A DNA stretch of 64,000 bases from Podocnemis expansa (lineage: Eukaryota > Chordata > Testudines > Podocnemididae): contig ML681996.1 of NCBI GenBank assembly GCA_007922195.1, positions 24,032,754 through 24,096,753 on the forward strand. Reading direction: 5' to 3'. Each line of letters begins with the position of its first letter. Position 1 is the first letter of the stretch. Shown one piece after another: positions 19,320 through 64,000 of the stretch. The notes beneath the pieces were generated by a model. The model did no database searches. It was not told the DNA's origin and saw nothing but the letters and a program-made list of their open reading frames with translations. The position numbers and the translations under genes were made by a program.

Positions 19320-19650
19320 TAGATAACTAATCTGATCCTGGTTCTAGAAGAATCCAGTTTCTTAGGTGCTTTGAAGATAACCTGCAAAGAGAAATTGCTT
19401 GCAAGATTTCAATCATTTTCTTCTGCCTGGAAGGATTTATATTTTTAAAAAAGGACTAAGTCTGCTTATTTTTACATTAGAAATATTAGTTAAGGAAGTC
19501 AAAGCCAATATTTTCTGGTTTTGCTGGAGGTCTCCTTGGAATACGTGTTGTGAACCAAGAGATTTTTCAGTCTTTACTAAATGGGTGAGGGTTTGGGTTA
19601 TTTAGGAGATAGCTTTTCCTACCCCCGTCATGCATTTTGTTAGGTGTTAG
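19320..19650. other. Intergenic, nothing recognised
   Basis: AT-rich sequence with no gene or repeat terminus that I can support. Confidence 0.4.
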
Positions 19651-19836
19651 CAGGGTTGGCCCAACCACATAGGTGAACTAGGCGGTCACACAGAGTGCCA
19701 GGCTTTGAGGGTCACCAAATCAGACAGAATTGAATTTTTTCTGTATATTTGAAAAAATATATTAATATATTCTCTTATAAAATGGGGGGGGGGCGCCAAA
19801 GTCATAGTTTCCCTACGGTGCCAGAAACCAGTCCTC
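19651..19836. mobile_element. Probable short hAT-type element
   Basis: It starts CAGGGTTGGCCCAACCA and ends near AACCAGTCCTC, a degenerate inverse. The flanks GGTGTTAG and AGTATTAT agree at 5 of 8 positions, compatible with a decayed duplication. A G run lies at 19783-19792. No coding content. Confidence 0.4.
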
Positions 19837-19844
19837 AGTATTAT

Positions 19845-21907
19845 GAGTTCAATATAGTATCAAAAACAAAGTTTTAATCAGGCTGAATAAGAATCTGCCT
19901 CTCCCAGTTAATCAGCTTTTACTTGGATGGTGACCCCCAAGTTGTTCAGGATATTGAACACAAGCTGAATCTCTAATGTAAAAAGCAAGCAGGTCTACTC
20001 TCCCAATGCCCTTTTTCGTAGAAAACAAAACAAAGCCTTTCAGGCTTTTGTTTACATAATTTAAAAGCAAAACAAGGGCATTAGCTGAATTTTCAGTTTT
20101 GAATGTTAAGCGGGACAAGCATTTGTGGTATATGAAGATGGCATAGCTGTCATCCTAAAGATTGTATCGTTGCCAGCCAGATAGATACAAATATTTTCAA
20201 GGACAGAACTTGTACATAGTACAATACTTCAAATGCTGGGAAGCAGTACTTGCCAAATCCTTCTAATATCGAAGCCAGTAGGAGTTCATTTCTATGGGAG
20301 TAGGATAATGACCACATTCTGCAAGGCTACAATTCAACAAAATGTAGAGAAACTGCATATGGACCCGCATCATATTGAAGTCTCTTCAGTGCCTCATGAA
20401 GGGCTCCACATATATTTAAAAGGTCTGCCAAAGCGTATTGATTATTAGGGCCAAGGCTTTTGACTGTAGTCTGGTGAGGGTGGGGAGGACCGCATGCCTG
20501 TAAAACCACGCATTTCTATGGGTCTCAATAAATGATAGATAACATTGAAGTCCATTATCTACTACAGCTCTTAATGACAGTGTGAGAGGAATACAGCTAT
20601 TAAACAACCATCTTAAATCTTTGTTAGATAATGGCAAAGGCAATTAAATTGGCATTGTCCTGCCATGTGTTTTCTTAAAGTTCACGTATGACAATACCAA
20701 TACAAACAATACAGTATCCCTTATTTGAGCTGTTCATGGCAGATACTCTGTCTTTCTACATACATGGACAGTGCCTAACATTCTGTAGACTTAAGCATAA
20801 TACAGATATATAATATCGGTAATAAGATGTACCAAGGACTTCAACCCACGTGATGTCTTTTTATTGTAATTTCTATGATTATGGTTAATACCTAATAAAA
20901 GTGATGTGCACTTCTATAGGGATGTAACCAAAGGCCTTAAAGCACTTTATTAACATTAATTAATGAAGCCCTACACCTTGTTCCAGTTTGACTGAGGCAC
21001 AGCAAAGTGATGTGCCAAACATGACATGGAGAGTCTATGGAGGACTAAAATCCTGAAAACATGAATGTGGTCCATTACTCTAGTGACATCTGACAGAGGA
21101 AGATAGGATTTGCCAGACCAGATCAAGGCCCCAGATTCACATGCGGCCCCTAAAGCTATTTCCTGCAGCCTGCTTTGACATGACCATTACCGATATTTTC
21201 AATATCATTGTATGGAAAGGTTTCAGTGGTGCGGCTCTCAGGCTACTGTACTAAGCCTCATGCTGCCCTCTACTAGTCCTTATGTGGCCCTTGTGGTGAT
21301 TTGAGTTTGAGACCCCTGGTTTAAATCCTGATGCATGAGGATCAGTCTCTTCCATAACAGGCTATCACAGATCATTAAAATATTGAATAGGATGCTCTTG
21401 CTGTCCATGTAAATTTCTGATCCCTTCTGTTGGAACACCCCCAGACTAAAAGGTGTAAAGCAGCACCTCAGAGTTATTGATGGCTAGGAGTTGGGAGTTG
21501 TTCATAGGTCTGAAATGTTCATTATTATGAACAAAACATTACAGTTCTTGTTCTTTACAACTGATCGTTCACTTAATATAACTAAAACTTTATTATGCAG
21601 AAGAACGCTGCTTTGAACCAATTTAAATGAAAAAAGCCAAGAAAGTTTCCTTGTCATATCTCTTTTTAAACTTCCCCTTTATTTCTGTAGTAGTTCAGGT
21701 TTAACACAGTGCTCTTTTTGTCGATGGTCTTTGGCTGTCTCTGAATGTGTGCCACTTCTCATTGCCAGTGAGGCTGTGGTTGACTGGTCGGTTCCCAACT
21801 GTGGTGTTCCTAGCCCTTCCTCCCCCCCCCCCCTCCAAAAAGCAGCAGTGGTGGTGGGAAAACAGGACACAGACATAAAGCTCTCAGCGAGACCCAGTAT
21901 TCACAGG
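19845..21907. other. Intergenic region upstream of SEL1L3, no gene recognised
   Basis: About 2 kb of AT-rich sequence. A degraded MIR-like segment is possible near 20935-21010 (ATTAACATTAATTAATGAAGCCC, then CTGAGGCACAGCAAAG). Short open frames on both strands show no domain. I see no promoter or exon. Confidence 0.4.
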
Positions 21908-22262
21908 CTATGTTCCCTTTAAGCTGTGTGTGTGTGCGCGTGCCCACACAGGTTGTGAAGCCTGTGCACACAACAAAATAAAGCATGCACAAAAAATTTC
22001 AATGGTGCTAATATTTTTGTGTTACTGTAGGAAGGCAGTTTCAAATAGCATGTTTCAAATACGGTTTTGTAATTTATCAAATCATTTCCCTCACCCTATC
22101 AAAATAAAATATAGATATTATTTGCATCAGACACACTTGCTTCATTGCACTCACAAATTTGACCACACTCACGGGAGGGTGCACAAATTTTGGATACTGG
22201 TTCTGAAAATTTGCACGGAAGAAACTTTTTGTGCAGAGACAGAAAAATTAAAGGGAACATTG
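21908..22262. mobile_element. hAT-type MITE (GTTCCCTYTAA family) next to the SEL1L3 CpG island
   Basis: The left end CTATGTTCCCTTTAAGCTG and the right end TTAAAGGGAACATTG are inverted repeats. The flanks TTCACAGG (21900-21907) and CTCACAGG (22263-22270) agree at 7 of 8 positions, an 8-bp target duplication. The 355-bp element contains GT-rich text and GTGCACACAA words shared with the copy at 24565-24751. It ends exactly where the CpG-rich SEL1L3 promoter begins. Confidence 0.78.
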
Positions 22263-22588
22263 CTCACAGGCTCAGAGAAATAGCGCTGGGGAGCGGCAAA
22301 GCCTCCCCCCCCCCAGCTAATACTCAGAGCAAAGACCGGTGTGTGCAGCCCTCACCCAGCCGGAGCCGCCTCGTCCCGTCCCGTCCCGGGGACACACGTG
22401 GGTCCCGGCCCGGCCGCTGCCGCCTCCCGCGGCACCTGCTCAGCCCGGCCGCCCGGCTCCTCCTCCCCAGCCGGGCGCGGCGGAGGGCGGGCGGCCAGGA
22501 AGCAGGATGTACCTGCCCCCGCCCGGATCCCCCAGCCCGCCGCCCTGCGGCCGCACAGGGGAGCCGCCCGCGCCTGAACCCCGGACCC

Positions 22589-58447
<35,859 letters not shown>

Positions 58448-61400
58448 TAAGTTTGATCTGCACCATCTCTGGAAAATTTTCTGTTCTTATGTGTGTGATT
58501 TATTTTTGTTATCTGTTGTAGTAAAACAATGTAACATCTCCCCAACACACTCATGGGGTGAAATTATGACCCCCTGGAAGTTAATAGCAAAACTTCTATT
58601 TCATGGGGCTGGGATTTCACTCAGGGAATCTCCCAGACTTAAGAATAAATATAGCTGAAATGAAGCACACCAGAACCATGACCATACAGAATAATTGTCT
58701 TTCACTGAACTGTAGACAAATTACAACTATGGACGGCTTTTATTCAACCCTGGCCTCCCTTAATTATTTCAAAACTTTTGTATGCAAAAAATTTTTTGTA
58801 GCTGCTATGATGTAATTTATTTTCTGTTTTGGTCTTATGTAAACTCTAACACAAGGGACACTTATTCAAAGCTCTGGGCACCCTTGACATACAGTTCAAG
58901 GCACCAACCTCAACAGTGCTGCCATGTGCTGAACCCACAGCAGTTGGGAACCCAGCACAATCCCCAGACTGTACAAACACAATCACAAAAAGTGGATGAA
59001 TACCCTCTTTCAAAGAGGCAGATGTTAGCCTTCCCATATCATCTGTTTGCTTCCTTCAGACTGCCAGCATCAACTTGTCTGGACTGAGTTTCAGCCACTT
59101 AGCCTTAGTCTGCACTGACAGTGAAGTTTGATATAATGCTGCTTACCTCAGCCTTCTGCAGCCTGTGTCACTACTTGTCAGAGCAGTAATTCGGGGGGGG
59201 GGGGGGGGGAGTTTTAGTTTGGCCAAGTCACATCACCCCTGCAAGTGGCATAGCACTGAGGTTGAAATCTACAATTCAAATTTAGGTCCACATAGCCAAA
59301 GAGCAGCTTTTCTGTTTTCTCCTGTCTGCTACACCATAACAACATAGCTCTTCCTTTACCTGCGGCCCTGGGAAGCTTTCAATTAATTTCTCTCTCTGCA
59401 TGCAGGACTGTGCCTCTTTGTTGGGCCTGCAGCAGAGAAACAGCAGGGAAAGCTTTTCCTGCCTTTTTTTTTTTCCTTTCCCCATTAGAGAAGGGGGGTA
59501 GGGAAATGAGTGGAAGATGACTGCTTCCCCATAAGCCTCTGTGCCTACTGCCTACAGTGCAGTGCATTTAAGGAAGTAATGTGAGCCAGTATTCTTCCCA
59601 GGACTTGAAATTAGAGGGGGTGTAGAGGGAGGTTTAGGGGGGTGTTGCGGGTGCTCACTAATTTCGTATAACACTGCTATTAGCAGACATCTGGGTAGGT
59701 GTTGGGAAATTGGGGGGGGGGGTGTCTATGGGGGTGTTAGGAAAATCCCTGATGTGAGCATTGGGGACGCAAGATCCCAAGCAAGCAATTTGTTGTGATC
59801 ACTCGCCTTTGCCTTCTGTAATTGGACAGCCTATGTTCAAATCACAACCCCGCCCCCACTGTATAGACAAACCTTCAGTTCTCAGTCATGCCCCAGTCTG
59901 CCTCAGACATGGACAGCTAGAATCAGACAAAATGGATCTGTATATGGAGATTTAGATGTTAGCCTATGCTGCATATATCCTCATGCAAGACATGTAGTTT
60001 GATGTCAAAACTGTGCCCACAAAACAATATCAAGAATTGGCATTGTATGAAAGGGGATAAAGCAATCGGAATTGGGATTCCACTATGGAAGACACTGTAC
60101 AGACACAGAAAAGCATGAAGCCTGTCCCAAAGAGCTTCAAATCCCAAAGTCAAGACACATTAGAATAGACAAATAACATGTAAGCAAAGTGCCTTTGTAA
60201 GTAAAATGGGTAAAGTTTTCAAAAGTGTCTAAGTTGTTTAGGCTCCTAAATCCTATTTTCAAAAGTGATGTAGGCCATATCTATACTTTAGGCTCATATC
60301 AGTATGTTACATCACTTGAGTGACCACCACCACCACCATACCAACAGTGCTGTGTCAGCAGGAGCATTTCTCCCATCGACATAGCTATTGCCTTTTGTGG
60401 AAGAGGATTGACTAGGCTGTTGACTAGTGCAACGTTTTAAGTGTAGGCCTGCCGTAGGCCACTCAAGAACCTAAGGATATGTCTATACTGCAGCTACGCG
60501 ATTAAAGCTATCAGTGGTCCAGCAGTAGAGAATTCATAGCAGCACAATCTTCAGCACAGTCTGGTGAGTTATTACCTCGGGGTTCAGGCAGTCTTATGGA
60601 GCCTGCATTGAAGCACGTGCCGCCATCACATCACAGCTCCAGCACCTGAGCTAGCTAGCTTAAAGCTGACTTGCTCAGGTACTCCAGCTTCATTCACTCA
60701 GGAACCTAACTCCCTTGGACTTTCTATGAGACACAGACTCTCAAGTGACAACTACTTTTGAAAATGTTACCCCACATCTTGTTAATTCATAGTAGCAGCT
60801 GGGTAGTTTATGGATATCGATCATTTTAAGGCACCTGCTGGTCTCCACCCACTTGTGCAGATTACATTCAGGTCTCTCTGCTGTCAGTTTTCTATCATAT
60901 TACATGTTTTTATCCCATTGTAGTTTACCTTATATTAGTAGTCCAAATGTTTCCCTAACTGTTTTGAGGTGAACTTTGCAGCACTTCCTGTAGGATATAA
61001 CTGTAACATTGTCTCCTTCTCCCAAAAGCATATTTTGTTTCCTTTCTGTTGTATAATTTTGTGATTTCATATTAGACTCTTTTAAACTCACGCCATGTGG
61101 ATTTGTCTGGCACATTCCTTCCAGAATATTCATGTAGCTCTGATAAACTAGTGTTTTGGGAGGATCCAAAAAGGTTGCCATGTCAGTCTAGTGTTTTGGG
61201 AGGTCATTCTGGAGACAGTACATAGTTGATAAACACATTTTACGCTGCATCCGCTTAAAGGCAGCAAAATGAGTGTTCTTGCCCTGGGGCCTTTTCTTGG
61301 GCTTTGTGAGAAGTAATCTTAAGAAAACCCAAACAGCCGAAACTGTCATTGTATTTCATTCTCTCTTCTAAGTGAGTTTTTCAGCTGGCATTTTTTTTTG

Positions 61401-61484
61401 AGGCAGTCTAAAATTTCCACAAGAGACTTAAGCCTAGAGGGAACCAGAACTTACACTACTCCTTGTCACACACAGCAATGTAGA

Positions 61485-61704
61485 CAGGGTCAGATTATCA
61501 AAGGAGCTTTAGGAGCTTAAGATCTGGGTGCCAGCCAAAAAGAGGGGCCTAGGCTCCAGCTCCTGGCTTCCTTCCTTAAACCCCCTGCAGTAATCCATCC
61601 CCCTCCCAGCTTAATGCTGACAGGGCAGGCACACTAAGAGCCAGGGAGGGGGGCTCCACAGTGGGAGGCAGCCCAGCACCCCCAAACTGGTTAATCCGGC
61701 CCTG
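61485..61704. mobile_element. Probable short hAT-type element in SEL1L3 intron 17
   Basis: The left end CAGGGTCAGATTATCAAAGG is matched in reverse by AACTGGTTAATCCGGCCCTG ending 61704. The flanks AATGTAGA and GCTGGAGA agree at 5 of 8 positions, a weak trace of a duplication. Non-coding. Confidence 0.5.
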
Positions 61705-63434
61705 GCTGGAGACTTTGGTATCACTAATCCTAGGCACATTATTTTACAAGTTATTCTGTCCCAGGCATTTGTAACATGGGTTAACACTGACAGCAAAGTT
61801 TATTCCAAAACATAGAACACCTTAGCTTCGTTCTTCTTTTGAAATAGCTTCAGTTGTGTTTTACCCAGAAATTAACTCGGTTAGAAAATCGAACAAAATC
61901 AAACTAGTGGAAACAAATATGCAAAGGAACCTCAATTCTGCCTCTGAGGTTGTGCCCCACTTTTTCATGGACACAAGTTTTCAGGCTTAAACATTTTAAT
62001 TTGTACATGCAGGCAGGGGGTGTGTAACAGGGCATCACCAATCCTATCCTGCTTCCCCTGCTGCTGCACTCTAAAAGTCGCTTAGTGACCCTAGACTTCA
62101 GTAACCACTGGGGCAATTTTATTTACACCTTGTTCTCCCACCACCCTTTCGACATACACAGCTTGCCTTTTAGCCTCTGCACCCAGTAGAGAGGAGCCAC
62201 CACTCTGATTCCACTGCCCGGCTTCTACCCCCTGGCTTCCTTCCTCCCAGCACTTCATGCAGCTTTAGGCTGCTTGGATGGGCTGCTGTCTCCCACTCTC
62301 TAATCAATGCAGGCTTTCTCCAGCCAGCTCCAATCTACCTTCCTAAATTGGAGCTGGAATGAGAGAGGGCTGACTTAGCAGTTGTCATTTAGCATTCTCT
62401 CACAAGTGTCATGTTGGGTCAGGTCCATCTATAATATAACCTGGTTTAGCAGTTGTTAGTCCTCGAAGAAGGTGCAAGGAATAATCTAGTGATGACACAA
62501 GTTTCTTCCTTGCCTCTGCCATTTTCTGATGGGTTTATGCTCGAAAATATGAGGGTTTATATCCCTAATGCTCGTTCATGCAAATTAAACAACTTGATCT
62601 CTGCATTCTGAAAATTGGAAGGGCTTTGCAGTTTGTTTTATGTGGCATTTTCTAATGTACAAACCTATAATCAGCTCTAATAATTTATTTTAGTTTCAAT
62701 ATTTAGAGGGTTCTAGAAAAGATGCCTATATAAAAAAAGACTGTTGACCCAATTCTGTTCTCACATATACCCACACCACTCCCACTGAACTCAATGGGAA
62801 TTCTGTGCAGATAGCTGAGAGGGTGCTTGGGATTCTGTGCTGCCAGTCCCTCAACAGGTAGGAGAAGTGAGCTGGTTTCTGCAGGAGAGGCATCTGACTC
62901 TTGATTTCCCACCATGGTAAATTTAGATTTGAGACAGCACAAAATGCTTGGACAGTCATTTGCAAAGACTGATTTTGGGTAATGGAAATCTAGCATCATT
63001 CAGTATTTGATCACTCTGATCTTTAGTTCACATTATAAATCTCTGGTTTTGAATTGGTCTCCGTGCATTTCACACAGTGGTGGAAATTCCAGTTTGCTGC
63101 AAAAGGAGGTTGACATGGCTGCAGAGGTCAGGGAGTTTGTTGCAGCTAGATACATTGGGCCCCAATCATAATGTACTGTTTTGCTGCCTGAAATGTTCTG
63201 CATATATTAGAGGTCCCTAACTGTTCCAGCTATCACTGGTAATCTTCCAAGTACTTGCTGGCTAAGCATGGAGAGTTGGCTGGTCATATGGTGCTGACTC
63301 ACCTTGTCTCAGCTGTTTCTACAGGACTCCCCAGTTTTCAGTGAAAATAATGTTTTGGAATCCTGTAGAAGCATCAAGAAAACAGGAGCAAAATCTACTC
63401 ATTTGCTTGGGGCAGTTGGTGCCCAGTACTGCAA

Positions 63435-63575
63435 ACTCTCACCTTTTTGGCTTTAGTTTCCTCATATGTAAAATGAGGATATGATACTGATCTACTTTTA
63501 AAGCCCCTTTAAAGCCTACTGATGAAAAACACTAGATAAGAACAAGCTATTATTATTGATTATTATTTTGGCTCT
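63435..63575 (-). repeat. MIR-like SINE fragment, antisense
   Basis: The phrase TTTCCTCATATGTAAAATGA with following GATATGATACTGATCTACTT and TATTATTATTG is the antisense of the conserved MIR core and 3' end. Confidence 0.55.
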
Positions 63576-64000
63576 CTTTGCTTACACCCCACTCTCTAAA
63601 AACAAGAAATTTTGTAAAAAGTTTGGGTTTCATCCAACAGACCACGAACACGGTTCTAGCTTTTGTGGTTGCAGAGAATGGCTTAAAATGTGACATCTAG
63701 AGACTCTAAAACCAGAAGGCAAAGAAAAATTACCCCAATTTTTTTTAACCCATTCTTATGATTTTTTGGATAATGCTTGAGCTCGGCCTTCATGAAGGAA
63801 AAGGAAAACGAAAACAGGAACTGCCTTGGGGATCAGAGTCTCCAGTAGACTGGCAGTCACTGACATTGTAACACTGGCCTTCATTATTTGTATTGCAGTT
63901 GTGCCTGGAGGCTACAGATAGAACTGGGGTACGTGCACACACACATCCCTGTTTCAAAGAGTTTACAAGCTAGCAAGACAAAATGTAAGGAAACAGGGTG

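Noticed and set aside
20416..20643. 75-codon minus-strand frame as a small gene
   Set aside because: No recognisable domain, promoter or splice pattern; length is within chance for AT-rich intergenic DNA.

Overview
This is nuclear DNA of an amniote vertebrate, most likely a turtle. Genes are split into short exons with GT/AG splice sites, and the two promoters are CpG-rich. The space between exons is filled with CR1-type LINE remnants, MIR-like SINE fragments, hAT-type non-autonomous DNA transposons and DIRS-type tyrosine-recombinase retroelements. That mixture is typical of chelonians. The species cannot be settled by reading alone.

Layout. Positions 1-6616 are intron 1 of SMIM20 on the minus strand, of which only the first coding exon (6617-6725) is visible. 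They carry a TTCGAA-palindrome element, an antisense CR1 LINE split by a 942-bp hAT element, a short TIR element and two tRNA-like SINE heads. Positions 6400-7120 are the SMIM20 CpG-island promoter. Positions 7290-18305 hold two DIRS-type retroelements, one nested inside the other, both with decayed gag genes resembling the C-terminal domain of LAP2-alpha. Positions 18306-22262 are intergenic and hold further transposon copies. The CpG island of SEL1L3 lies at 22263-22880. From 22589 to the right edge the window is SEL1L3 on the plus strand: 17 consecutive coding exons with phase-compatible junctions, encoding about the first 868 residues. The remaining 3' exons lie beyond position 64000.

The two genes are arranged head to head (SMIM20 leftward, SEL1L3 rightward), as I recall for the human chromosome 4p15 locus. 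SMIM20 encodes a small inner-mitochondrial-membrane protein that assists assembly of cytochrome c oxidase subunit 1 and is the precursor of phoenixin peptides. SEL1L3 encodes a large secretory-pathway membrane protein with Sel1-type repeats and poorly known function. I see no sign that they act together.

The most notable structures are the nested DIRS pair with its two matching sets of inverted terminal repeats, the family of elements built from repeated TTCGAA-centred palindromes, several hAT-type insertions whose 8-bp target duplications are still readable, and an approximately 1.4-kb minisatellite directly behind SEL1L3 exon 1. All repeat classifications come from reading termini and remembered consensus features, not from a database search.
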